DNA from: Palsa-504 sp963789225
Lineage (GTDB): Bacteria > Actinomycetota > Actinomycetes > Streptosporangiales > Streptosporangiaceae
NCBI GenBank assembly: GCA_963789225.1
Contig: CAWBKD010000022.1
Span: forward strand, 248,001 to 312,000
Direction of reading: 5' to 3'
Length of the DNA stretch: 64,000 nt
This document shows, in pieces, positions 41,171 to 49,763 of the stretch (its first letter is position 1; every line of letters starts with the position of its first letter). A program made the position numbers and the translations under genes. Under the pieces are notes generated by a model. It searched no databases. It was not told where the DNA came from and saw only the letters and a program-made list of their open reading frames with translations.

Positions 41171-43396
41171 ATGGGGGTCGCGAAGAGTGCCTGTACTGAT
41201 GTTGCCGAACTCCTCCTGCGGGGGCGCCGGGACGTGAACCGCCTGACTGCCAGCGCGTTTGACCTTCCTGACCGCCTCAGCGCCAAGGCCGATCCGGCGC
41301 TGATTGCCGGCGACGAGCGGCACTTCGCGGCCATCGCCGAGAGCCTCCGGCAGGCGATCGCCGACCTGTCCGGCCGCCTCGATGCCGAGCGCTTGGCGCC
41401 CGGCGGCATAGGCCAGGAGGCGATGGACCGGGACCTGGAGATCCACCGCCTCAGCGCCCGGCTGCGCACGCTGCGCCGCTTCGGCCTGGACCTGTGCCTG
41501 GGACACATTGTCGGCGCGGGCCACCCCGAGCCTGTGTACATCGGGCGGCTCGGCCTCAGAGACAGCACGGGCCGCCAGTTGCTGGTCGACTGGCGTTCGC
41601 CTGCGGCCGAGCCGTTCTTCGGAGCGACGCACGCCAACCCGATGGGCCTGAGCAGCCGCCGCAGATACCGGTGGACCCGCGGCCGGATCAGCGACTACTG
41701 GGACGAGGTATTTACACCGGAAGGGTTGGCAGGCCACGCCGCCGCCCTGGACGACCAGTCCGCCTTCATCGCCAGCCTGGGTGCCAGCCGGTCGGCCCGG
41801 ATGCGGGACGTGCTCGGCACCATCGCGGCCGACCAGGACGCCATCGTCCGCGCGGGATCCCGCGGCGCCCTGGTCATCGACGGCGGTCCGGGTACGGGGA
41901 AGACCGTCGTCGCCTTGCACCGCACCGCTTACCTCCTCTATTCCGATCCTCGCCTGGGTCACGACCGGGGCGGCGTGCTGTTCGTCGGCCCGCACCAGCC
42001 CTATCTGGCCTACGTCGACGACGTTCTCCCCAGCCTCGGCGAGGATGGCGTCCAGACCTGCACGCTGCGGGACCTGGTCCCGCAGGGGGCCGCCGCGGCG
42101 GCCGAGACCGATCCGGACGTGGCCCGCCTGAAGTCGTCGGTAGCCATGGTGCAGGCGATCGAGGCGGCCGTCCGGTTCTCCGAGAAGCCGCCTGCCCAGG
42201 GGATGACGGTCGAGACCGACTGGTCTGATATCTGGCTCAGTGCCGACGACTGGGCGGAGGCGTTCCAGGCGGCAGAACCCGGTATCCCGCACAACGAGGC
42301 GCGCGATCAGATCTGGGCGGAGCTGGTCGCGGTACTGATGGACAAGCACGATGGTGACGTCCCGGCTGACCTGCTGCGGAAGTCGCTGATGCGGAACGGC
42401 GATTTGCTGGACGCCCTTAACCGCGCGTGGCCGCTGATCGATGCGGCCAACCTGGTCGCGGACCTATGGTCAGTACCGGCCTACCTGCGCCTGTGCGCTC
42501 CCTGGCTCAGCCCCGAGGAGGTGGCGCTGCTGCAGCGCCGGGACGGCCAGGCCTGGACGGTGTCCGACCTGCCGCTGCTGGACGCGGCCCGCCACCGGCT
42601 GGGCGACCCGGCGGCATCACGGCGCAGGCGTCGCCAGGAGGCGGCCGCGGCCGCCGAACGCGAGCAGATGGCCAGGGTCGTGGACAACCTGAGTCAGGTC
42701 GCGGGCGACGAGTACGGCGTCGGCCTGGTGACGATGCTGCGCGGAGAAGACTTCCAGGACGCTCTGGTCGATGCGGCCGCGCTGCCCGGCACGGACCCGG
42801 ACGTGCTGGCCGGCCCGTTCGCCCACATCGTGGTGGACGAGGCCCAGGAACTGACCGACGCGGAGTGGCAGATGCTGCTGCTGCGCTGCCCGTCCCGGAG
42901 CTTGACCATCGCCGGAGACCGCGCCCAGGCCCGGCACGGGTTCACCGAGTCATGGCAGGAGCGGCTCGAGCGGATCGGCCTCGACCAGATTCACCTGGCC
43001 CGTTTGAGCATCAACTACCGGACGCCGGAAGAGGTCATGGCCGAGGCCGAGCCGGTCATCCGGGCCGTGCTCCCGGACGCCAACGTGCCGGTCTCCATCC
43101 GCGCCACCGGCATCCCCGTCGGGCACGGACCTGCCTCGCAGCTGGGCCCGACCCTGGACGCCTGGCTCGCCGCGCACGCCGAAGGGGAAGGGATCGCCTG
43201 CGTCATCGGCGACCCCTCGTTCCGGGCCACGCCGCGCGTGCGGTCAGTGACCCCGGAACTGGCGAAGGGGCTCGAGTTCAACCTCGTCGTCCTCATCGAC
43301 CCGGAGACGTTCGGCACGGGCATCGAGGGAGCGGTCGACCGCTACGTCGCCATGACCCGGGCGACCCAGCAACTGGTCATCCTCACGAGCTCCTGA
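41171..43396 (+). CDS. helR: HelR: RNA polymerase-displacing UvrD-like ATPase
   Basis: A 741-aa HelD/HelR-type protein. N-terminal helical arm, then RRRYRWTRGRISDYWDEVF; Walker A GGPGTGKT at 238-245; Walker B/DEAQ in HIVVDEAQELTDAEWQML; motif SINYRTPEEVM; and motif VI region RYVAMTRATQQLVIL. HelR proteins bind stalled RNA polymerase, remove bound rifamycin and recycle the enzyme, giving rifampicin tolerance in Streptomyces and Mycobacterium abscessus. The RAE upstream supports HelR rather than HelD. It is transcribed alone, between a hairpin and a convergent gene. Confidence 0.88.
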   Translation: MGVAKSACTDVAELLLRGRRDVNRLTASAFDLPDRLSAKADPALIAGDERHFAAIAESLRQAIADLSGRLDAERLAPGGIGQEAMDRDLEIHRLSARLRTLRRFGLDLCLGHIVGAGHPEPVYIGRLGLRDSTGRQLLVDWRSPAAEPFFGATHANPMGLSSRRRYRWTRGRISDYWDEVFTPEGLAGHAAALDDQSAFIASLGASRSARMRDVLGTIAADQDAIVRAGSRGALVIDGGPGTGKTVVALHRTAYLLYSDPRLGHDRGGVLFVGPHQPYLAYVDDVLPSLGEDGVQTCTLRDLVPQGAAAAAETDPDVARLKSSVAMVQAIEAAVRFSEKPPAQGMTVETDWSDIWLSADDWAEAFQAAEPGIPHNEARDQIWAELVAVLMDKHDGDVPADLLRKSLMRNGDLLDALNRAWPLIDAANLVADLWSVPAYLRLCAPWLSPEEVALLQRRDGQAWTVSDLPLLDAARHRLGDPAASRRRRRQEAAAAAEREQMARVVDNLSQVAGDEYGVGLVTMLRGEDFQDALVDAAALPGTDPDVLAGPFAHIVVDEAQELTDAEWQMLLLRCPSRSLTIAGDRAQARHGFTESWQERLERIGLDQIHLARLSINYRTPEEVMAEAEPVIRAVLPDANVPVSIRATGIPVGHGPASQLGPTLDAWLAAHAEGEGIACVIGDPSFRATPRVRSVTPELAKGLEFNLVVLIDPETFGTGIEGAVDRYVAMTRATQQLVILTSS

Positions 43397-43480
43397 CGCC
43401 GGCCAGGCTGGAGGTCCGACCCACCAGGGTCTTGATGACGCGCTGACCATCTGGTTCGGACCGCCTACTGCTTAACGCGG

Positions 43481-44790
43481 CTACGCGAGATGGTGCCCGA
43501 TGCCTTCGGTACCGGCGCCCTCGACGACGCCCCGACCGTCCACCCAAACGCCCCAGTCAGCGATTTGCCTGGTCTCGATGGTCACCGGAGGACCTGGTCG
43601 CACTCCCGGTGTAAGTTCTCGGCCGGTGTCGTGGACGAGCGCGTGTCCGGCGTCCTCCCAGGATTCGACCCTGGCCCACCAGAGCTCGCCGCTACCCGCT
43701 GTTTCGTAGCGCACCATGAGCCGGCCGCCAGGCGGCAGGTCGCCGCCCAGGAACCGGGATCGGACTTCCGGCAAGGTTTGCTTCGCCTGCGCGAGCGCAT
43801 CAATCAGAGCGCCGAACTCCGGGATGTAGTGCCAACGCGGCTTCTCGAAGCCGAACATCGCATGGCACGTGTCGGCGACGAAATCCTCCCAGCTCGTGTC
43901 CCAGCTGGCCGGCGGGCGCACGGTGAGCCAATCCCCGAGGTCTTCGTCTGGCCCCGGGTCGGACTCCAGCCCGATGATGGCGAAAGTGCCGCCCCGGTTA
44001 GGGACGCCGTTGGCCCTGTCCAGGTCCCGGCGGTGGATCTCGATCTCGGCCGGGATATGCAGGAAACGCGGCAGATTCAGAAGGCCGATGGCGTTCGGGG
44101 TCTCCTGCGCGCGGGCGAGAAGGTAGGACCAGATCCGGAATGCCACTCCGTTCAGCAGCGCGGCAAGTTCCTCCCGTAGATCGGGTGATGCCGGGCCCAT
44201 CCTGAGCTCGGGCAGCCCGAAGCGGCGCATGCCATCGGTCATGACCGCCATCACGCCCAGATGGTTGACGTCGTTAATGCGCACCCAGGGCTTGAAGTTA
44301 AGACCGATGGTCACATCGTCGCTCATGCTGGCCGGGATCGTCAGCGCGGTATCGGGCAACGCGGCCAGCGCTTCCCCGGCGGACAGTACCTGGAGCGCCT
44401 GCTGGTCAAGCACGGGTGCGCCCAGGTCGGCGGCGAGCGCCCCGGCCGGACCGCGGGACTTCCATTCCTGCACGCCGACAATCGATGCGCGCTGGGTGGC
44501 GCTGAACTGGACGAACGCTTGCGCCCGGGCGAGGAAGGCCCGCTGTTCGGGGGTGCCGAAGAGCGGCTTGTCCAGCAACCCTGGCGGCAGTGGGCCGGCC
44601 GCTCGGCCTTGACCTTCACCGCGCCCTGAGCGAGCCACGTCTTGGTCAGCATCCGTAGTGGCCCGGTCAGTCTCGCCTCGATGGCTTTCCCGGCCTGCCG
44701 CCTGGCCTCGGCCGTGCTGACGGGTGCGAGCACCGGGACTATATAGGTCGCTGATACCGTCTCCGGCACCGGCAGGACCAGCTCCTTCAT
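43481..44790 (-). pseudogene. Unknown protein with DUF2314-like C-terminus, one frameshift
   Basis: The true start is ATG 44790 (MKELVLPVPETVSATYIVPV, then TGPLRMLTKTWLAQGAVKVK). Around 44600 the family sequence moves to the next frame and continues LPPGLLDKPLFGTPEQRAFL to a stop at 43481. The middle has MSDDVTIGLNFKPWVRIND and PRFLHIPAEIEIHRRDLD. The C-terminal 90 residues (LMVRYETAGSGELWWARVES and PVTIETRQIADWGVWV) resemble DUF2314, which is associated with immunity-type proteins. Joined length is about 436 aa. Function is unknown. Confidence 0.6.
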
Positions 44791-44877
44791 CGTCAGCTCC
44801 TATTTCTCGCTCCCTGGCGAGCACTGAACATCACGGTAACGCCACCCTCTGACAAATCTGGGGTCCTAGGCAGCGTC

Positions 44878-44910
44878 TTGGTACCAAAATCTCGTACGTT
44901 TCCGGTACGA
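44878..44910. promoter_or_regulatory. Operator-like palindromes of yefM-yoeB
   Basis: TTGGTACCAA (44878-44887) is a perfect 10-bp palindrome. It is followed by TCGTAC-GTTTCCG-GTACGA (44892-44910), a perfect 6-bp inverted repeat. Both share the GTAC core and lie 35-67 bp upstream of the antitoxin start. Confidence 0.6.
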
Positions 44911-44944
44911 TAAGTCTGTACCAAGCGGAAGGGGGTGTGCGGAA

Positions 44945-45214
44945 GTGGCCATCAGTGTCAGCGAGGCCCGCTCGCGCCTGTTCCCCCTCATTCAGCAGGT
45001 CAACGACGACCACGTGCCGGTGAGGATCAGTTCCAAAGGCGGGGACGCTGTGCTCATGTCCGCCGAGGATTTCGACTCCTGGCAGGAGACTATCTACCTG
45101 CTGCGTTCTCCCGCCAACGCCCGGCGGCTCATGGAGGCCGTCGCCCGGGATAAGTCGGGGCAGGCCACCATCGTCAAGGCCATGGAGGAGCTAGAGGCCC
45201 TGGCCGGCGAGTAG
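44945..45214 (+). CDS. yefM: YefM antitoxin
   Basis: An 89-aa protein from GTG 44945: MAISVSEARSRLFPLIQQVN, then VPVRISSKGGDAVLMSAEDF, DSWQETIYLLRSPANARRL. This is the classic YefM pattern, including the WQETIYLL toxin-binding segment. Its stop shares one base with the toxin's GTG. Confidence 0.93.
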   Translation: MAISVSEARSRLFPLIQQVNDDHVPVRISSKGGDAVLMSAEDFDSWQETIYLLRSPANARRLMEAVARDKSGQATIVKAMEELEALAGE

Positions 45215-45477
45215 TGAAAAGCATCCACTTCGACCCCGACGCCTGGGAAGACTTCCTGTACTGGCTGGGCGCAGACCGGAAGATGGCGACGAGGATCACG
45301 CGCCTGATCGGAGAGATCCAGCGCGACCCGTTCACCGGGATAGGCAAGCCTGAACCCCTGAAGGGTGATCTGTCCGGCTACTGGTCTCGCCGCATCGACG
45401 ACGAGCACCGGCTGGTGTACCGGGCCGACGAGAAGGAGGTCAAGATCCTCAAGGCTCGCTACCACTACAGCGACTGA
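45214..45477 (+). CDS. yoeB: YoeB toxin (Txe family ribonuclease)
   Basis: An 87-aa protein from GTG 45214: WEDFLYWLGADRKMATRI, then GIGKPEPLKGDLSGYWSRRI, DDEHRLVYR, ILKARYHYSD. The E, R, H and terminal Y expected for YoeB catalysis are present. YoeB cleaves mRNA in the ribosomal A site. It ends 82 bp before a convergent acyl-CoA dehydrogenase gene. Confidence 0.94.
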   Translation: MKSIHFDPDAWEDFLYWLGADRKMATRITRLIGEIQRDPFTGIGKPEPLKGDLSGYWSRRIDDEHRLVYRADEKEVKILKARYHYSD

Positions 45478-45559
45478 CCAGTTGCCTAAGGTTCACCCAT
45501 GATGGCGGCGTGCGTGATCAGCAGCCTGCCCGCGGTCTGGAATCAGGTCTTCACCGCGG

Positions 45560-46810
45560 TCAGTCCGGGCCGGCGTAGGTCCCGGCGGTGTCGGGGAACA
45601 GGGCCTTGGCGATCTTGAAGTTCGAGACGTCGGTGGTGGCGTCCATGTGCAGGTACACCGCGGCGTCCCTGAAGTACTTCTCGACCCCGGTCTCGAGCAT
45701 CGCCCCGTAACCGCCGTGTAGTTCGACCGCGTGCTGGCAGACCTGGAGGATCTCCTGGGAGGCGAACACCTTGACCATGTCGCACAGGCGGGTGGCCGAG
45801 GGGTCGTTCTCATCGACCGCGCGGGCCGCGTGCCACAACAACGCGCTGACCGCCTCGAGCTTGGTCGCCATCGCGGCGATGCGCCCGGCGACGGCCTGGT
45901 GCTTGATCAGGATCTTGCCGCCCTGGACTCGCTGCTGGACGAACGTGGCGGTGTCGTCGAAGGCCGCGACCCCGATGCCCAGGTTCTTCGCGGCCTGAAT
46001 GATCTTGCCGGGCCGGAAGTACACGCCGGCCCGGCCCAGGGCGTCGCCGTGCGCCAGCAGGTGGTCCTCCGGTACGCGGCAGTCGTCGAAGACGATCTCG
46101 CCGTTGTTCATGTAGCGGCCGCCCACGGTCTCGTTGCACCGGGTGACCTGGAGCCCGGGCGTGTCGCGCGGGACCAGGAAGCTGCTCGTCCCCTCGAGCA
46201 GGCCCACCGACGGGTCGGTGTTCGCGTACACCACGTACAGGCTGGCGTCGTAGCCGTTGCTGATGAACTGCTTGCGGCCGCTGATCACCCAGTGGCCGTC
46301 CTGGCGGATGGCCCTGGTGTCCATGTTCGCGTCAGGCACGTTGTACGGCAGCCAGCGGTCCGAGGCACCGCGCGGTTCGGTGAGGCAGTGGGCCATCAGG
46401 AACTGCGGGTCCGCCATGTAGCGCGGGAACCACGCGTCCTGCAGGTGCCGCGGGGCCAGCGACCGCAGCAGGACCGAGATCTTCCAGTTCTGGACGAGCT
46501 TGTCGGCGACCCCGACGTCGCCGCGCGCGATCTCGGCCGCGATGATCGAGAATGTCTGAGCCTCGGTGGCCGGGTCCACTCCTGACCCGCCGTACTGCTC
46601 AGGGACGCCCAGGGCGCGCAGCCCGGCGCGGTCGGCCTCGCCGAGGATCTCGGCCGGCAGGCGCCCGGCCGGGTCGAATAGCCACTCGCGTTCCCGGTTC
46701 GCCGCGATGAAGGGCCGGACGACGCGATCGACGTAGCGGCGGCAGGTCTCGCGCATCAGGCGCTGCTCTTGCGACAGGTACCTGTCCGGCACCTGGCCAA
46801 CCTTGTCCAT
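45560..46810 (-). CDS. Acyl-CoA dehydrogenase
   Basis: A 416-aa flavoprotein from ATG 46810. FAD/substrate segments: MAHCLTEPRGASD, DGHWVISGRKQFISNGYDAS, the C-terminal helical domain with LHGGYGAMLETGVEKYFRDA. The base usually found as glutamate near the C-terminus is not obvious: the terminal block reads HMDATTDVSNFKIAKALF, without the YEGT-type signature. It could therefore act on an unusual acyl-CoA or non-CoA substrate. It is divergent from the FHA-FAD gene with about 90 bp between. Confidence 0.87.
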   Translation of the reverse strand: MDKVGQVPDRYLSQEQRLMRETCRRYVDRVVRPFIAANREREWLFDPAGRLPAEILGEADRAGLRALGVPEQYGGSGVDPATEAQTFSIIAAEIARGDVGVADKLVQNWKISVLLRSLAPRHLQDAWFPRYMADPQFLMAHCLTEPRGASDRWLPYNVPDANMDTRAIRQDGHWVISGRKQFISNGYDASLYVVYANTDPSVGLLEGTSSFLVPRDTPGLQVTRCNETVGGRYMNNGEIVFDDCRVPEDHLLAHGDALGRAGVYFRPGKIIQAAKNLGIGVAAFDDTATFVQQRVQGGKILIKHQAVAGRIAAMATKLEAVSALLWHAARAVDENDPSATRLCDMVKVFASQEILQVCQHAVELHGGYGAMLETGVEKYFRDAAVYLHMDATTDVSNFKIAKALFPDTAGTYAGPD

Positions 46811-46901
46811 GGGATCTCGTCTCTTTCCAGGCGGCGGGAAGCTCGGCTACGGTGAGGCATCGGCGCTGCCAGTGCTCAAGCGGGGAGCGAAGGCCAATGC
46901 G

Positions 46902-48746
46902 ATGGTAGCCACAGTTATCGGGCTTGACGGTGCCCTGATGGGCAAACGCTATCCAGTCGGCAGCCAGCCGCTGACATTCGGTCGTGACGACGGGAACAAC
47001 GTAGTCCTCGCCAGCCTGCTCGCCTCGAGCGTCCATGCCGAGCTGCGGTCCGAGGCCGGCGGCTTCGTCCTGGTCGACCGCGGGAGCAGCAACGGCACCT
47101 GGGTGAACGGCGCTCAGGTGACCGCCCGGCAGCTCCGGACCGGCGACGAGTTCGTGATCGGCGGCATGGCCTTCCGCTTCGAGCTGTACGAAACGCAGGC
47201 CGGCGGCCGCGGCGCTCCGTCCGGCGTTGCGCCCGTCCTGCACGTCACCGTCACCGGGGGCGGGCCGGTCGGCCTGAGCTTTGCCTTGCTGCTTGAGCAC
47301 CTGATGGGGCCGCGCGCCGCGATCAGGGTCTACGACAGCCGCTGGGTACAGGACGGCGGGCGGATCGTATGGAAGACCGCGGAGCAGGGGAATGTGCGCC
47401 GCCAGCAGGTCGTGACCATCCAGAGCCGTCAGTACCGCAAGCTCCCGCCCGACGTCCAGGAGCGCCTGTTCACCCCGGGTGCCTACACCGAGATGTGGCC
47501 CAAGGGCCCGGATTCGATCCAGGATCTCGGGCCGCGCAACGTCCGGATCGCGTACGTCGAAGATCAGCTGCTGGCCATCGCGAACGACAAGCGGGACCGC
47601 ATCCAGCTCATCCCGGAACGCTTCGACACGGCGACGGTCCGGGGCGACCTCGCCGGGCAGCACGTGCTCGCGATCTGCGAGGGCAGTCGCTCGCGCACGC
47701 TCGAATACTTCGGAGCCAAGTTCGGCGCCTGCGACTCGTCCATGTACGCGCTCGACGGCCAGCAGGTGCAGGACCTGGTCCTCGGCCTGCGGGTCAAGTC
47801 CGAGCTCCCCGACCCCATGGCCGTCCTGCTGACCGTGGCCCAGAACCGCTTCCTGCTGAACTCCCTGCGCGGCGAGGGCTTCCTGAACATGCGGCTGACC
47901 GATGAGGAGGCCAAGGAAGCGGTCGGGATGGACCCGGTCAGGCGGGTGTTCACCGAGTGCATCCAGTCCTCGCCCTGCCTGATGGAACTGCGGGCCAACC
48001 GCGAGTTCTTCTGCGCAGGGCATCAGGCCCTGTTCCTGCCGGCCCTGGTGAAGGGTTCGGCCCTGTGGCCACGGATACAGGAAGGACTGCAGCTGTTCGG
48101 CGTCCGGCCGGAGAACCTCACCGCGGTGACCGGCTTCCGGCTGGACATGGTGCAGCGGCCGCGGTTCACGGCCCAGCTGTACCCGAAGACGCCGACGGAG
48201 CAGGGGACGTTCGGGTTCCTGCTCGGCGACGCGGCCAACGCGATTCACTTCTGGCCGGGACGGGGGCTCAACAGCGGACTGGCCTCGGTCATCTCGCTGT
48301 CGCGATGCCTGTCGGCCACCTGGCGGGGCAGGTCCCTGCGGGACGCGGACTTCGTGCGCCACGAAGCGGTGATGGCGATGCTCCAGTACCGGCACAAGAG
48401 CCGGGCCTGGCGGCAGATGGTCACGACCGACCCGGCGGGAAACGTGCACGCGATCAAGGACCAGATCGCCCTGGGGATCGCCGAAGGCGGGCGAAGGACC
48501 TTCGATAAGAAGGCGGACCTGAATACGCTGATGAAGCTCCTGGTTCAGATCCGGGACCGGCTGGCGCCCCGCATCGACGGCCTGCCCGACGACGCGACGC
48601 TGCGCGCCCACCTGGAGCGGCTGCCCGGGCCGATGCTGCACACGCTGCTGGTGAGCGAGGCCTGGGACACCGGCAACGTCGGCGGGGAAGAGGTCGACGT
48701 CGAGTGGCTCCTCGAAGCGTCAGCCGCCGGAGCGGAACTGGTGTAG
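46902..48746 (+). CDS. FHA domain fused to an FAD-dependent monooxygenase
   Basis: A 614-aa protein. I start it at ATG 46902; the open frame extends to 46803. Residues 1-95 form an FHA domain: LTFGRDDGNNVVL, SSVHAEL and DRGSSNGTWVNG are its phosphothreonine-binding signatures. From about residue 115 follows VTVTGGGPVGLSFALLLEHL (GxGPxG dinucleotide motif), with the second FAD motif FLLGDAANAIHFWPGRGLNS near residue 470. The enzyme half is like class A aromatic hydroxylases. An FHA module on such an enzyme suggests recruitment to or control by a Ser/Thr kinase; that is inference. Confidence 0.85.
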   Translation: MVATVIGLDGALMGKRYPVGSQPLTFGRDDGNNVVLASLLASSVHAELRSEAGGFVLVDRGSSNGTWVNGAQVTARQLRTGDEFVIGGMAFRFELYETQAGGRGAPSGVAPVLHVTVTGGGPVGLSFALLLEHLMGPRAAIRVYDSRWVQDGGRIVWKTAEQGNVRRQQVVTIQSRQYRKLPPDVQERLFTPGAYTEMWPKGPDSIQDLGPRNVRIAYVEDQLLAIANDKRDRIQLIPERFDTATVRGDLAGQHVLAICEGSRSRTLEYFGAKFGACDSSMYALDGQQVQDLVLGLRVKSELPDPMAVLLTVAQNRFLLNSLRGEGFLNMRLTDEEAKEAVGMDPVRRVFTECIQSSPCLMELRANREFFCAGHQALFLPALVKGSALWPRIQEGLQLFGVRPENLTAVTGFRLDMVQRPRFTAQLYPKTPTEQGTFGFLLGDAANAIHFWPGRGLNSGLASVISLSRCLSATWRGRSLRDADFVRHEAVMAMLQYRHKSRAWRQMVTTDPAGNVHAIKDQIALGIAEGGRRTFDKKADLNTLMKLLVQIRDRLAPRIDGLPDDATLRAHLERLPGPMLHTLLVSEAWDTGNVGGEEVDVEWLLEASAAGAELV

Positions 48747-48757
48747 CGGTCACGGCC

Positions 48758-48779
48758 GCGCGTTTCCGCGGAAACGCGC
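48758..48779. terminator. Perfect 22-nt palindrome after the FHA-FAD gene
   Basis: GCGCGTTTCCG and its exact complement CGGAAACGCGC are fused with no loop, 11 nt after the stop codon. It may act as a terminator stem or as a protein-binding site. Confidence 0.5.
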
Positions 48780-48820
48780 CACGCAATTGCGTCACTCGTG
48801 ATGGCGCGCGCACCACCGCT

Positions 48821-48853
48821 CGTTCGGGTAAAAAGAGCCATTTTTCCCGAACG
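48821..48853. terminator. Bidirectional rho-independent terminator
   Basis: CGTTCGGG (48821-48828) and CCCGAACG (48846-48853) pair perfectly, extended by AAAAA/TTTTT, with loop GAGCCA. A- and T-runs inside the stem base serve both strands. It lies between the convergent FHA-FAD and GntR genes. Confidence 0.8.
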
Positions 48854-48894
48854 GCGATGTGATACGCCCCGCGCCGGTGCCTGGGCCCGATCCC

Positions 48895-49710
48895 TCAGAT
48901 GTCCGCAGCGAGTTCGGACGTCCAGACCACGACCTTGGTGCGGTCACCGCGGAACAGGTCGCGGGCGAACTCGACCGGCTCGCCGGAGCGGGCGTAGGCG
49001 GTGCGCTCGACGAGCATCAGCGGAGCGCCCTCGGCGACCTCCAGCGCCTCGGCCTCGCGGACCCCGGCGGTGACCGGTTCCAGGCTCTCCCTGGCCCGGT
49101 ACGGCCGCAGCCCGTACGTGACGTCGAGCAGCTCGTAGAGCGAGCCGTCCAGCCGGAGGTCCAGCATGCCGGGGAACCGGGCCGCGGGGAACAGGGAGCG
49201 CTCGAGGACGATCGGCCGGCCGTCGGCCAGCCGGATCCGTCGGACCTCGTAGACCTGCTCGGCCTCGCCGATCTGCAGGGCGGCTCCCGCAGCCGGGCCG
49301 GCCGGGCGCGGGCGCGCGGACAGCACCCGGGCGCTGGCCACCATCCCGTGCCTGCGCAGCTGCTCGGAGAACCCGGCCAGGGTGGTGAGGTCCTGCTCCA
49401 GCTTGGGCGCGGCGACGTAGGTCCCGCCCTGCCGCCCGGTCGTGCGAACCACCAGGCCGCGCGCGGCCAGCTCGGCCAGCGCGTGCCGCAGCGTCATCCG
49501 GCTGACGCCGAACCAGGCGGCCAGGTCGTGCTCGGCGGGCAGCCGGTCACCGGCCCGCAACGCGCCGACGGCGATCTCGCCGGCCAGCCAGTCCTCGATC
49601 TGCCCGTGCACCGTGGTCCCCGGCCCGCGCACGAGCTCCGGCGCCTTCCTCGTGCCGGTCCGCAGCGCGGGGCGGGCGCGGCGGCGCCCGGTCCCCGGCT
49701 GTGGCGCCAT
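48895..49710 (-). CDS. HutC/DasR-type GntR regulator (UTRA domain)
   Basis: A 271-aa protein. Winged helix: TTVHGQIEDWLAGEIAVGAL, LPAEHDLAAWFGVSRMTLRH, ALAELAARGLVVRTTGRQGG. UTRA effector domain: LSARPRPAGPAAGAALQIGE, VYEVRRIRLADGRPIVLERS, ARDLFRGDRTKVVVW. UTRA proteins bind small amines, amino acids or sugar phosphates and typically recognise GTCTAGAC-type sites. Two such sites lie between the permease and kinase genes next door, so it is the likely regulator of both. Confidence 0.9.
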   Translation of the reverse strand: MAPQPGTGRRRARPALRTGTRKAPELVRGPGTTVHGQIEDWLAGEIAVGALRAGDRLPAEHDLAAWFGVSRMTLRHALAELAARGLVVRTTGRQGGTYVAAPKLEQDLTTLAGFSEQLRRHGMVASARVLSARPRPAGPAAGAALQIGEAEQVYEVRRIRLADGRPIVLERSLFPAARFPGMLDLRLDGSLYELLDVTYGLRPYRARESLEPVTAGVREAEALEVAEGAPLMLVERTAYARSGEPVEFARDLFRGDRTKVVVWTSELAADI

Positions 49711-49763
49711 GCTGATCCTTCCCTAACGACCCCGGCCCGCTGCCGTAACGCAGGGACGTCGGG

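Noticed and set aside
46599..48641. 680-codon minus-strand frame
   Set aside because: Antisense of the FHA-FAD monooxygenase; in its last part it is an out-of-frame shadow of the acyl-CoA dehydrogenase gene.
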